Below, piece after piece: positions 9,372 through 18,012 of a DNA stretch of 64,000 bases (positions within the stretch are counted from its first letter, which is position 1; each line of letters begins with the position of its first letter). Location of the stretch: contig DAORKI010000001.1 of NCBI GenBank assembly GCA_035439485.1, forward strand, positions 62,001-126,000, in the 5' to 3' direction. The notes under the pieces were generated by a model. That model saw nothing but the letters and a program-made list of their open reading frames with translations, made no database searches and was not told the origin of the DNA. Source of the DNA: CAIKXD01 sp035439485. GTDB lineage: Bacteria; Bacteroidota; Bacteroidia; UBA4408. The position numbers and the translations under genes are program-made.

Positions 9372-11285
9372 ATGAAGAAAAATATTACCACCTCTTGTTT
9401 AGTTTTGCTATCGCTTTTTATTTTGAGTGGATGTGCTAAGATATACACTGCTTTAGGCGATAAAAACATGGAGCAACTTGAATATGTTAAAGCAGCTAAA
9501 AACTATGAAAAAGCCATAGGTAAAAAATCGAATATTGTTGCTCAAAAGAAACTGGCAAACACTTATCGATTAATGAATGATACAAAAAAAGGAGTTGATG
9601 CCTATGCAAAAGTAATTGGTCAGTCAAATGCAGAACCCATAGATAGATTTTATTATGCCCAAATGCTAATTGCAAACAAAAAGCATGGCGAAGCTGCTGT
9701 AATTTTGAGAGAGTATTTGAAATCGAACCCAAGCGATAAATTGGCTGAAACTATGTTAAAATCTTGTGAAGCACCTCAAGTATTTATGAAAGATTCAGCA
9801 AAGTATACAGTAACTAATGCTAAAATTGGTAATGTAACGGAATTTTATGGTCCTGTTCAATATAAAGATGGATTGGTAATTAGTGCAAACATTGATGGAA
9901 AAGGAAAAGATAAAGTACCTCAATCAGGAAAGTCTTATTATAAGTTGTATTTCACTAAGAAAGATAAAAATGGTTCATATACCACACCTGAAAAGTTAAG
10001 TGGAAACATCAATAAAAACAAGTTGCATACAGCATCAGCTACCTATTTAAAAGATGGTAGTGTAGTTTATTATACTGCAAGCAATACTGATGGTTTATCG
10101 AAATCGGAACTTTTAGAAAATCTTATTGGATTAAAAATTAATAAAGACTCCATCTCAGGAGGAAATTATGTAAAGGGTTCAGAGTTTCCATTTAATAACA
10201 AATCATATTCAGTGGGTCATCCTGCATTAACACCTGACGGAAAAACAATGTATTTTATTTCAGATATGCCAGGTGGACAAGGTGGAACTGATATTTATGA
10301 AACTAAATGGGAAAATAATAATTGGACCCAGCTTAAAAATTTGGGTGATAAAATAAATACTGCTGGAAATGAGATGTATCCATTCGTGGATAGTTTAGGT
10401 AATTTGTATTTTTCATCCAATGGTCATAAAAGCTTTGGAGGCTTAGATATTTTTAAAGTAGTTAAAAATGGGAATGAGTGGGGCCAAGTTGAAAATATGA
10501 ATTATCCAATAAACAGCACTAAAGATGATTTTGGTTACATGGCTTATTCTGACCAAAAAACAGGTTTCTTGAGCAGTAATAGAGAAGGTTCAGATAAAAT
10601 TTACGAATTTATTTTACAGGCATCAAAAGTAAATATTGGAGGAAAAATATTAAGTAAAATTGATGGTAAGCCTATAGCGGGAGCTAAAATTGAGATTACA
10701 GATAAGGCAAGAAATACAACTGATACCATTTTTTCTGCTGAAGATGGAAGTTATTCATATTCGCTGGCCCCAAACACTGATTTTGATATTACGGTTTCTA
10801 AAGATGGTTATTTTAGCCAATCAGAAGATATATCAACTAACAACCAAGTTGGAGACCTTACCAAAGACTTTACTTTGGAAGAATTAGTTAAGGATAAACC
10901 GATAGTAATTGACGAAGCTAATGACAAAGGAATTAGACCAATTTTTTATGACTACGATAAATCTGAGATTCGTACTGATGCGCATGAGCCATTAAACAAA
11001 TTAGCAAAACAATTAAAAGACAATCCAAATATCACAATTGAATTAAGTTCACATACTGATTGCAGAGGTACAGATAATTACAATCAAGATTTATCTTTTA
11101 GAAGAGCGAAAAGTGCAAAAAACTATCTTGTTAATAAAGGAGGGGTAAAAGCCAATAGAATCAAAATTAAAGGCTATGGCGAGACCAAACCAGTTAACAA
11201 ATGTGTTGATGGTGTATCTTGTACTGATGAAGAATATCAGGCAAACAGAAGAACAGAATTTAAGGTAATTGAAATAAATAAATAA
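9372..11285 (+). CDS. PorE-like lipoprotein: TPR, PD40 propeller, regulatory-like and OmpA domains
   Basis: 637 residues. The lipoprotein signal ends in FILSGC, so the protein should be lipidated and periplasm-facing. TPR-like helices lie at about 30-130, PD40-type propeller repeats at about 155-420 (GHPALTPDGKTMYFISDMPGG, MYPFVDSLGNLYFSSNGH), a carboxypeptidase-regulatory-like domain at about 425-510 (GGKILSKIDGKPIAGAKIEI), and a C-terminal OmpA domain at about 525-637 (FYDYDKSEIR, SSHTDCRGTDNYN, RRAKSAKNYL) that should bind peptidoglycan. This order equals that of PorE of Porphyromonas, which links the T9SS outer membrane ring to the cell wall. Whether this copy is the core PorE or a cargo-specific paralogue cannot be told here. 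Confidence 0.85.
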   Translation: MKKNITTSCLVLLSLFILSGCAKIYTALGDKNMEQLEYVKAAKNYEKAIGKKSNIVAQKKLANTYRLMNDTKKGVDAYAKVIGQSNAEPIDRFYYAQMLIANKKHGEAAVILREYLKSNPSDKLAETMLKSCEAPQVFMKDSAKYTVTNAKIGNVTEFYGPVQYKDGLVISANIDGKGKDKVPQSGKSYYKLYFTKKDKNGSYTTPEKLSGNINKNKLHTASATYLKDGSVVYYTASNTDGLSKSELLENLIGLKINKDSISGGNYVKGSEFPFNNKSYSVGHPALTPDGKTMYFISDMPGGQGGTDIYETKWENNNWTQLKNLGDKINTAGNEMYPFVDSLGNLYFSSNGHKSFGGLDIFKVVKNGNEWGQVENMNYPINSTKDDFGYMAYSDQKTGFLSSNREGSDKIYEFILQASKVNIGGKILSKIDGKPIAGAKIEITDKARNTTDTIFSAEDGSYSYSLAPNTDFDITVSKDGYFSQSEDISTNNQVGDLTKDFTLEELVKDKPIVIDEANDKGIRPIFYDYDKSEIRTDAHEPLNKLAKQLKDNPNITIELSSHTDCRGTDNYNQDLSFRRAKSAKNYLVNKGGVKANRIKIKGYGETKPVNKCVDGVSCTDEEYQANRRTEFKVIEINK

Positions 11286-11296
11286 TATTTCAAGGA

Positions 11297-11749
11297 ATGG
11301 CATCGGTTGGAATTAATAAGGTGATTCTTGCAGGAAATTTAGGGAAAGATCCCGAAGTAAGGCATTTAGAAGGAGGGGCTGTTGTAGCAAATTTTCCTTT
11401 AGCAACTACTGAATACTACAAAGATAAAAATGGGAATAAAGTAGAGCAAACGGAATGGCATAACATTGTACTTTGGAGAGCACAAGCTGAATATGCTGAA
11501 AAATATTTAAAAAAAGGCTTCACCATTTTGGTAGAGGGAAAATTAAAAACACGTGCTTGGGAAGATAAAGACAAGAACAAACGTTACACCACTGAAATTT
11601 ACGGAGATAGTATTACGATATTAATTGGAAATAGAAGAGATGAAAGTAATACTGCATCTACGCAAATACACCAGTCTGCCCAAAGTACTGATGCATCTAG
11701 TTCTAATTCAACAACATCAGCAACAAACCCTGATGATTTGCCATTTTAA
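11297..11749 (+). CDS. ssb: Single-stranded DNA-binding protein
   Basis: 150 residues. The OB-fold occupies about 1-110 (VILAGNLGKDPEVRH, EQTEWHNIVLW, KKGFTILVEGKLKTRAWED). A low-complexity Ser/Thr-rich linker follows, then the acidic tip DDLPF, the conserved peptide that recruits repair and replication partners. It coats single-stranded DNA during replication, recombination and repair. It lies 11 bp after the PorE-like gene and 16 bp before gldE; ssb next to gldE and gldD is a common Bacteroidota order and supports the naming of the next gene. An AAGGA stretch lies just before the ATG. Confidence 0.95.
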   Translation: MASVGINKVILAGNLGKDPEVRHLEGGAVVANFPLATTEYYKDKNGNKVEQTEWHNIVLWRAQAEYAEKYLKKGFTILVEGKLKTRAWEDKDKNKRYTTEIYGDSITILIGNRRDESNTASTQIHQSAQSTDASSSNSTTSATNPDDLPF

Positions 11750-11765
11750 CTTAAAATAATTTAAC

Positions 11766-13703
11766 TTGGACGGTTCGGTCAGTTGCCCCTTGGGCATAGT
11801 TACAGGATTTATTTTTCATGGCTTTGGGCCTCAATCATTTTTAGAATTATCCATTATTGGGATATTGCTTATCTTTTCAGCATTTATTGCAGCCGCAGAG
11901 GTTTCTTTTTTTTCTCTTTCCCCAAGTGATTTTGAATATTTAAGTCAAGATAAAAGTACCGCGGCACAGAAGGTAAATCAAGTTTTAGACAAGCCAAAAA
12001 GCTTAATTGCAACCATTGTTTTGAGCCATAACTTGGTGAATATTGGCGTGGTCATTATATCAGAAATGTTTTTTGACCAGCATTTTAATTTTGGAGACAA
12101 TCCGTTTTTGGGTTTTATAATTGAAGTTGTTGTAGTAACTTTCATTATATTGTTAATTGGCGAAGTAATTCCCAAAATATTTGCTTCAAAGAGTCCAAGA
12201 AAAATTGCAGTTAAAATGATTCACATTTTTGATTTTGCGCAAAGGGTATTGTGGCCATTTGTTTGGGTCTTGGTTTCCATTGCAGGAGCATTTGATAAAA
12301 GAATCAAACAAAAAACACCTGATTTGTCAGTTGACCAGCTTTCACAGGCGCTTGAACTTACATCCAGTGAACACACCCCCGAAGAAGAAAGAAAAATTTT
12401 ACAAGGAATTGTAGAATTTGGAAACACCGAGGTAAGTCAAATTATGAAACCAAGAATTGATGTTGTTGCTTTTGATGAAAATACCCCCTTCCTTGAAGTG
12501 ATTGATTTGATTATTAAGAATGGTTTCTCGCGTGTTCCTGTATATAGTGATACCTTAGATAAAGTGGTGGGTGTTTTATTTATAAAAGACTTAATAGCTC
12601 ATTTAGATAAAGATAATGATTTTAAGTGGCAAACTTTATTAAGACCAGCTTTTTTTGTTCCAGAAAGCAAAAAAATAGATGACTTAATGAAAGAGTTTCA
12701 AATAAAAAAAATTCATTTAGCTATTGTTGTTGATGAATATGGCGGAACTAATGGTATTGTTACCTTAGAAGATGTTATTGAAGAAGTAATTGGTGAAATC
12801 AATGATGAGTTTGATGTAGAGGAGTTGGTTTATTCAAAATTAGATGATAATAATTATGTATTTGAAGCAAAAATACCATTGAATGATTTATATCGAGTAT
12901 TAGATATTGATGGCCAAGCCTTTGAGGAAAAGAAAGGCGAATCAGATACGCTTGCAGGTTTTATATTAGAGCTAAGTGGAAAAATTCCTGTAAAGAATGA
13001 GAAAATAAATTTCGATAATTATATTTTCACAGTTGAATCTGTTGACAAAAGGAGGATTAAAAGAATTAAACTTACTATCATTAAACATATAGAACATAGC
13101 GGATTTCATGAAGTAGGGAAAATTATCCCAAGTTTTGTGATTCCAATATTTCTTTTAGGAACTTTGTTTTTTTCTTCTTGTGATGAAGAATATACACCCA
13201 AACCAAGAGGATATTTTAGAATAGATTTGCCAGAACATTCTTATCAAAAATTTGAGTCGGATTGTCCTTTTTCATTTGATTATTCAACAATGGCTGAAGC
13301 TAGAGTGTATCAAGGAAAGCAATTGGAACAATGTTGGTATAATATCGAGTATAAAAAATTGAACGCCACTCTGCATTTGAGCTACACACCAATACAGAAT
13401 CAAGCCGATTTAGAATTACAACTTGCAAATTCAAGAACCTTGGTTTATAAACATACAGTAAAAGCTGATGGTATAGAAGAAATTCCAATTAATTTTGATG
13501 GCATAAGAGTGTATGGATTGCTATACAATTTGAGTGGAAATAGTGCCTCGCAAGCTCAATTTTATTTAACTGACAGTACAAAGCATTTTATAAGATGTGC
13601 ATTGTATTTTAATTCGAGCCCCAATGCAGATTCCATAGCTCCTGTGCTCAATTATGTCAATAAAGATATTGATCGATTTATTACTTCATTCACATGGAAG
13701 TAG
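11766..13703 (+). CDS. gldE-gldD: Fused GldE (CNNM/CBS/CorC-HlyC) and GldD gliding-motility lipoprotein
   Basis: 645 residues in one uninterrupted frame, starting at TTG 11766 (no in-frame ATG nearby). Residues 1-440 are GldE: DUF21/CNNM membrane domain (about 20-180), CBS pair (about 220-350), CorC/HlyC domain to about 440. From about 455 the sequence becomes GldD: hydrophobic stretch FVIPIFLLGTLFF, lipobox-like FSSC (Cys472, codon 13179), then PKPRGYFRIDLPEHSY, LVYKHTVKADGI and QFYLTDSTKHF to the end. In Flavobacterium gldD and gldE are separate adjacent genes; GldD is an essential gliding/T9SS lipoprotein and GldE an accessory membrane protein. There is no stop between the halves and no ATG or TTG before the GldD signal segment; GTG 13137 is the only canonical alternative start but would leave no basic n-region. 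Either a true fusion, processed at Cys472 or not, or internal initiation. Confidence 0.88.
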   Translation: MDGSVSCPLGIVTGFIFHGFGPQSFLELSIIGILLIFSAFIAAAEVSFFSLSPSDFEYLSQDKSTAAQKVNQVLDKPKSLIATIVLSHNLVNIGVVIISEMFFDQHFNFGDNPFLGFIIEVVVVTFIILLIGEVIPKIFASKSPRKIAVKMIHIFDFAQRVLWPFVWVLVSIAGAFDKRIKQKTPDLSVDQLSQALELTSSEHTPEEERKILQGIVEFGNTEVSQIMKPRIDVVAFDENTPFLEVIDLIIKNGFSRVPVYSDTLDKVVGVLFIKDLIAHLDKDNDFKWQTLLRPAFFVPESKKIDDLMKEFQIKKIHLAIVVDEYGGTNGIVTLEDVIEEVIGEINDEFDVEELVYSKLDDNNYVFEAKIPLNDLYRVLDIDGQAFEEKKGESDTLAGFILELSGKIPVKNEKINFDNYIFTVESVDKRRIKRIKLTIIKHIEHSGFHEVGKIIPSFVIPIFLLGTLFFSSCDEEYTPKPRGYFRIDLPEHSYQKFESDCPFSFDYSTMAEARVYQGKQLEQCWYNIEYKKLNATLHLSYTPIQNQADLELQLANSRTLVYKHTVKADGIEEIPINFDGIRVYGLLYNLSGNSASQAQFYLTDSTKHFIRCALYFNSSPNADSIAPVLNYVNKDIDRFITSFTWK

Positions 13704-13853
13704 ATTATTTTTAAAACTTAATATTTCTAAATATCCTTATTATTTTTGATAAATGCCAACTGAAGAAAAGATGCATTCGAGTTATATTGCTTTCTGGCAT
13801 GGTTCATTATTTTTCAATTGATATAATTTTTATCTATAAACCAATTAATTAAT

Positions 13854-13861
13854 TAAATTCG
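13854..13861 (+). promoter_or_regulatory. Possible -7 element (TAAATTCG variant) before the NifU-like gene
   Basis: TAAATTCG resembles the Bacteroidota -7 box TAnnTTTG except for C at position 7, and lies 22 bp before the ATG. No clear -33 TTTG is seen. The 180-bp gap it sits in has no other recognisable feature. Confidence 0.35.
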
Positions 13862-13883
13862 CAATCAAATAGACAACAAGAAA

Positions 13884-14138
13884 ATGATTAATAGCGAAAT
13901 ATATCAAAGAATTGAGGAAGCGCTTAAGCAAATTAGGCCATTTTTAGAAGCCGATGGAGGCAATGTTTCTTTGGTTGATGTTACCGAGGATTATATAGCG
14001 CGAGTAAAACTTCATGGCAGTTGTAGTACATGCAATATGAGCATGATGACTATGAAGGCAGGCGTTGAAGAAACTGTAAAGAAGGCAGTAAAAGAAATAA
14101 AGGCTGTTGAAGCAATTAATCTACCAGTTATTGTGTAA
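13884..14138 (+). CDS. NifU-like C-terminal domain Fe-S scaffold protein
   Basis: 84 residues, essentially only the NifU C-terminal (Nfu) domain: IRPFLEADGGNVSLVDV near the start, then the CxxC motif in HGSCSTCNMSMMTMK and the helical end GVEETVKKAVKEIKAV. The two cysteines (CSTC) bind an Fe-S cluster for transfer to apo-proteins in the cytosol. Its length matches the short single-domain Nfu proteins of Bacteroidota. It is followed after 9 bp by a biotin carrier protein and then a glycosyltransferase, so it probably starts a three-gene operon. Which apo-protein it serves is not shown. Confidence 0.9.
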   Translation: MINSEIYQRIEEALKQIRPFLEADGGNVSLVDVTEDYIARVKLHGSCSTCNMSMMTMKAGVEETVKKAVKEIKAVEAINLPVIV

Positions 14139-14147
14139 GTTTTTTAT

Positions 14148-14654
14148 ATGATAAAAGCAAATATAAATAATCAATCATTTGACATTATTTTTGAAGATAA
14201 AAGCTTTAAGAAAGGCACTATCAATAGCCAAATGTTTGAGTTAGATAGGACAAAATCAACTTCAAATAGTTGGCACATTCTAAGAGAAGGAAAATCTTTT
14301 AATATTGAAATTTTAAAAATTGATAGAGTTGCTAAACAAGTTGATTTAAAATTAAATGGCAAGCGTAATTCAGTAAAATTGAGCGATCAATTCGATGCGT
14401 TATTAAAAAGTTTGGGGATGGATAGCATGGCAAGTAAAAAAGTACTTGAGTTAAAAGCACCAATGCCAGGCTTAGTATTAAATATTGCTGTTGGTGAAGG
14501 TGATACAATTGCAAAAGGAGATGCATTAATTGTGCTTGAAGCCATGAAAATGGAGAATATAATTAAGTCACCAACTGATGGAATAATAAAAAAAATACAT
14601 GCGGTTAAGGGCAACGCTGTTGAAAAAAATCAAATATTGATTTCATTCCAATAA
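14148..14654 (+). CDS. Biotin/lipoyl-attachment carrier protein (BCCP-like)
   Basis: 168 residues. The C-terminal 75 residues form a biotinyl domain (LKAPMPGLVLNIAVGEGD, then LEAMKMENIIKSPTDG), with the target lysine in AMKM. The N-terminal 90 residues are a small beta-rich domain like those of carrier subunits of acetyl-/propionyl-CoA carboxylase or biotin-dependent decarboxylases. The role would be to carry CO2 on biotin between a biotin carboxylase and a carboxyltransferase. Neither partner gene is in this window, so the substrate cannot be assigned. Spacing to both neighbours is 9 bp, consistent with co-transcription. Confidence 0.88.
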   Translation: MIKANINNQSFDIIFEDKSFKKGTINSQMFELDRTKSTSNSWHILREGKSFNIEILKIDRVAKQVDLKLNGKRNSVKLSDQFDALLKSLGMDSMASKKVLELKAPMPGLVLNIAVGEGDTIAKGDALIVLEAMKMENIIKSPTDGIIKKIHAVKGNAVEKNQILISFQ

Positions 14655-14663
14655 TTCATTGTT

Positions 14664-15581
14664 ATGCTAGTTTCTGTTGTTATACCCTGTTATAATGTTG
14701 AAAATTACATTGCCCAATGTTTGCAGGCATTGCTTGCACAACAATACAAAGATTTACAAATAATTTGCGTCAACAACAATTCAACCGATAGTACTTTATC
14801 CATACTAACAAGATTTGCAACTGAACATAGTTCCTTAATTACTTTAGTTGAAGAACTACAAAAGGGTGCGCCATATGCTAGAAATAGAGGATTGCAAGAA
14901 GTACATGGTGAATATGTACAGTTTTTAGATGCAGATGATTTATTGGAGCCCGAAAAAATTGCACACCAAGTTAATTTAATTAAGAACAATAATTTCCCTG
15001 ATTTTATAGCGGCTAATTATTATAGAGAATCAGTAGAGGGTAATAAAAAGTTACATCAAGTGCATCGTAATGATTTTTGGCTTGGTTTACTATACACTCA
15101 ACTTGGTATTACTAGTGCAAATATTTTTAAAACCAGTTCAGTAAAATCAGCAGGAGCTTTTGATGTAACATTAAAAAGTAGTCAAGAGTATGCCTTAATG
15201 TTTAGTATTATGCGCTTAAGCGGCAAAGTTTGCGCTGATGCAAGAGCCTTAACCATAGTAAGAGATAGAAAAGGAGGCTCAATTACGCAACAAAACGTAG
15301 CCGAGAATTTGGAACGATACCTCCATCTTAGAATAAGAATCTTAAAATATTTGGAAGAAAATGTAGATAAAAGCAAAATGCAGCCATATTATCAGGCTTT
15401 GTTTGATGCTATAAGAGTTTTGTATAAACATAATAAAGATGCATCCATTAAAGCATTTAAGGAAAATTTGCCTAAAAGCTTTAAACCAACTTCAAGCGCT
15501 GCCACAACTGCAAGCTACTGCCTACTTTTTAGAATATTTGGCTTTGAAAACACTGAAAAAATAAAGTCGGCAGTAAAATAA
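14664..15581 (+). CDS. Family 2 (GT-A) glycosyltransferase
   Basis: 305 residues. The start VSVVIPCYNVENYIAQCL, the NNNSTDSTL segment and the metal/nucleotide-binding DADD motif (YVQFLDADDLLEPEKI) are classical for GT2 enzymes, which transfer a sugar from a nucleotide-sugar at the inner face of the membrane. The GT-A domain covers about residues 1-220; the rest is helical and has no strong hydrophobic helix, so the protein is probably cytosolic or peripheral. Donor and acceptor are unknown. Last gene of the NifU-like/biotin carrier run; thiL downstream has its own promoter. Confidence 0.9.
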   Translation: MLVSVVIPCYNVENYIAQCLQALLAQQYKDLQIICVNNNSTDSTLSILTRFATEHSSLITLVEELQKGAPYARNRGLQEVHGEYVQFLDADDLLEPEKIAHQVNLIKNNNFPDFIAANYYRESVEGNKKLHQVHRNDFWLGLLYTQLGITSANIFKTSSVKSAGAFDVTLKSSQEYALMFSIMRLSGKVCADARALTIVRDRKGGSITQQNVAENLERYLHLRIRILKYLEENVDKSKMQPYYQALFDAIRVLYKHNKDASIKAFKENLPKSFKPTSSAATTASYCLLFRIFGFENTEKIKSAVK

Positions 15582-15596
15582 AACAGTCATATTTGA

Positions 15597-15604
15597 TAAC
15601 TTTG
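15597..15604 (+). promoter_or_regulatory. Bacteroidota -7 box (TAACTTTG) for thiL
   Basis: TAACTTTG fits TAnnTTTG exactly. It lies 22 bp before the thiL ATG in a 45-bp gap, implying a leader of about 15-18 nt. No -33 TTTG at the usual distance is evident. Confidence 0.6.
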
Positions 15605-15626
15605 CAATTTAATTAATATATTAAAT

Positions 15627-16700
15627 ATGCAAGACAATTCCATACCAAGAACCGAATTGGAAAAATTAGGGGAGTTTGGGCTAATAAATTTTCTCACAAA
15701 AAATATTGTACATAAACAAAGCAGCACAATAAAGGGCGTTGGTGATGATGCAGCTGTATTGATGTTTGATAGTAATAAAAAATGTATAGTTACCACAGAC
15801 ATGTTGGTAGAAAAGGTTCACTTTGATTTGTCATATGTACCATTAAAACATTTAGGTTATAAGTCGGTAATGGTGAATGTTTCTGACTTAGCAGCTATGA
15901 ATGCCATCCCTCGACAAATAACTGTTTCAATAGCTATTAGTAATCGTTTTTCTTTAGAAGCTATTGATGAATTATACCAAGGAATTTATTTGGCTTGTGA
16001 AAAATATGGTATTGATTTAATAGGCGGTGATACAACTTCTTCAACTTCAGGTTTAATAATTAGTATTACGGCTATTGGAGAGGCTCCAGAAGAAAATATT
16101 GTATATAGAAGTGGTGCAAAAGAGAATGATTTAATAGTAGTTAGTGGAGATTTGGGTGCTGCTTATGTTGGATTACAATTGTTGGAGCGAGAAAAGGATG
16201 TTTATTTAAGTTCAAATAAGCAAGTACAACCAGATTTAGAAGGTCATGATTATATATTAGAAAGACAATTAAAACCAGAAGCTAGGATAGATATTAATGA
16301 ATTGCTTACAAAATTAGAAGTTGTTCCAAGCGCCATGATAGATATTTCGGATGGATTGTCATCAGAAATGTTACATGTGTGTAAGGCTTCGGGAAAGGGC
16401 TGCAAAATTTATGAAGAGAAGATTCCTATTGATCCAACAACATATAATACTGCACGAGAATTTAATCTAGATCCAACAGTATGTGCTTTAAATGGCGGTG
16501 AAGATTATGAATTGTTATTTACCATTGATTTAAAAGATTATGACAAAATAAAGGGCAATCCTAACTTTACAGTAATAGGTCATATTACCGAAGAAGCCCA
16601 AGGATGCAATTTAATTACTAAATCGGGAGCAGTTTATCCTTTAACAGCCCAAGGTTGGAATGCATTGCAAGATGTTGAAGAAGAAAGACCAGAGGAGTAA
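15627..16700 (+). CDS. thiL: Thiamine-monophosphate kinase
   Basis: 357 residues. ThiL hallmarks in order: GVGDDAAVL (ATP/metal binding) near residue 38, TTDMLVEKVHFDL, the VNVSDLAAMNAIP segment, LIGGDTTSS, then IDISDGLSSEM and LNGGEDYELLF. It phosphorylates thiamine monophosphate to thiamine diphosphate with ATP in the cytosol, the last step of cofactor synthesis. Length is slightly above the usual 320-345 because of an acidic tail (DVEEERPEE). Its stop codon lies 4 bp from that of the convergent murA, with a shared hairpin. Confidence 0.95.
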   Translation: MQDNSIPRTELEKLGEFGLINFLTKNIVHKQSSTIKGVGDDAAVLMFDSNKKCIVTTDMLVEKVHFDLSYVPLKHLGYKSVMVNVSDLAAMNAIPRQITVSIAISNRFSLEAIDELYQGIYLACEKYGIDLIGGDTTSSTSGLIISITAIGEAPEENIVYRSGAKENDLIVVSGDLGAAYVGLQLLEREKDVYLSSNKQVQPDLEGHDYILERQLKPEARIDINELLTKLEVVPSAMIDISDGLSSEMLHVCKASGKGCKIYEEKIPIDPTTYNTAREFNLDPTVCALNGGEDYELLFTIDLKDYDKIKGNPNFTVIGHITEEAQGCNLITKSGAVYPLTAQGWNALQDVEEERPEE

Positions 16701-16715
16701 TTATCTAGTTTACTC
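16695..16715. terminator. Hairpin overlapping the convergent thiL and murA stop codons
   Basis: GAGTAA and TTACTC pair around a 9-nt loop and are followed by TTTT on the plus strand. The stem contains the thiL stop, and the murA stop lies in the loop. It could end transcription from both sides, though the stem is short. Confidence 0.4.
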
Positions 16716-18012
16716 TTTTAATTTTAGCTCCAATAGCGTTTAGTCTTTCATCAATTCTTTGGTATCCTCTATCGATTTGCTCAATATTATCAATAACACT
16801 TTTACCTTCGGCACTCATTGCGGCAATTAAAAGGGCTACACCGGCTCTAATATCAGGCGATGTCATGGAAATTCCTTTTAAAGCATGATGATGATTTAAA
16901 CCTATAACTGTGGCACGGTGTGGGTCACATAAAATAATTTGTGCACCCATATCAATTAATTTATCTACAAAAAACAATCTGCTTTCAAACATTTTTTGAT
17001 GAATAAGTACGCTTCCCTTTGCTTGAGTTGCTACTACAAGAGCTATACTTAATAAATCAGGCGTAAAACCAGGCCAAATCGCATCAGCTAATGTCATAAT
17101 CGAGCCATCAATAAAGGTATCAATTTCGTAGGAATCTTGAGAAGGGATAAATAAATCATCGCCTCGTAATTCCATTTTTACACCCAATTTTCTAAAAACG
17201 TCCGGAATAACACCCAATTCATTGTAAGCTACATTTTTGATGGTAATTTCAGATTGAGTCATAGCGGCCAAACCAATAAAACTGCCTATTTCAATCATAT
17301 CGGGTAACATGCGATGCGTTGTGCCGCCCAAGTATTCAACACCTTCAATGCTCAATAAGTTACTCCCAATACCAGTAATTTTAGCACCCATTCTGTTTAA
17401 CATTTTACAAAGCTGTTGTATGTAAGGTTCGCAAGCGGCATTGTAAATTGTGGTGGTACCTTTAGCCATAACTGCAGCCATAATAATATTAGCAGTACCT
17501 GTTACTGAGGCTTCATCGAGTAACATGTAACAACCTTGTAAATTGCTGGCTTCTACTTTGTAAAAACTATCATTTTCATCATATTCAAATTTGGCACCAA
17601 GGTTTTGAAAACCAATAAAATGAGTATCGAGTCTTCTTCTACCAATTTTATCGCCACCAGGGCGTGGTATATAACCTTTCCCAAATCGACTCAGCAATGG
17701 GCCAACAATCATGATTGATCCTCTTAAAGCAGCACCTTTCTTTTTAAATTCAGGACTATTGAGGTAATCCACATTCACTTCATCGGCCTCAAAAGTGTAT
17801 TCTTCATATCCAGATTTTTCAACTTTAACGCCAAGAGCTTTAAGTAAATCAATCAGTTTATTAACATCAACTATATCGGGAATGTTGCTAATAGTTACTT
17901 TTTCAGGAGTCAATAGCACTGCACATAAAATTTGCAAAGCTTCATTTTTTGCACCTTGTGGAACAATTTCACCTTTAAGACGAGTACCGCCTATCACTTC
18001 AAATGTGGCCAT
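16705..18012 (-). CDS. murA: UDP-N-acetylglucosamine 1-carboxyvinyltransferase (Asp at the catalytic-Cys position)
   Basis: 435 residues, full length. MurA motifs: GAKNEALQILCAVLL near residue 20, RGSIMIVGPLL near 97, RPGGDKIGRRRLDTHF at 117-132, and the PDIRAGVALLIAAM segment near the end. It transfers enolpyruvate from PEP to UDP-GlcNAc, the first committed step of peptidoglycan synthesis, in the cytosol. The loop residue that is Cys115 in E. coli is Asp121 here (codon 17650-17652). Cys-to-Asp MurA enzymes are known to remain active and not to be alkylated by fosfomycin, so insensitivity is predicted. A near-consensus -7 box (AAACTTTG on the minus strand) lies at about 18037-18044. Confidence 0.96.
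   Translation of the reverse strand: MATFEVIGGTRLKGEIVPQGAKNEALQILCAVLLTPEKVTISNIPDIVDVNKLIDLLKALGVKVEKSGYEEYTFEADEVNVDYLNSPEFKKKGAALRGSIMIVGPLLSRFGKGYIPRPGGDKIGRRRLDTHFIGFQNLGAKFEYDENDSFYKVEASNLQGCYMLLDEASVTGTANIIMAAVMAKGTTTIYNAACEPYIQQLCKMLNRMGAKITGIGSNLLSIEGVEYLGGTTHRMLPDMIEIGSFIGLAAMTQSEITIKNVAYNELGVIPDVFRKLGVKMELRGDDLFIPSQDSYEIDTFIDGSIMTLADAIWPGFTPDLLSIALVVATQAKGSVLIHQKMFESRLFFVDKLIDMGAQIILCDPHRATVIGLNHHHALKGISMTSPDIRAGVALLIAAMSAEGKSVIDNIEQIDRGYQRIDERLNAIGAKIKRVN

Noticed and set aside
13753..13821. 22-codon open frame (MPTEEKMHSSYIAFW...) between gldE-gldD and the NifU-like gene
   Set aside because: Too short, no promoter or family, and such frames are expected by chance in AT-rich DNA.
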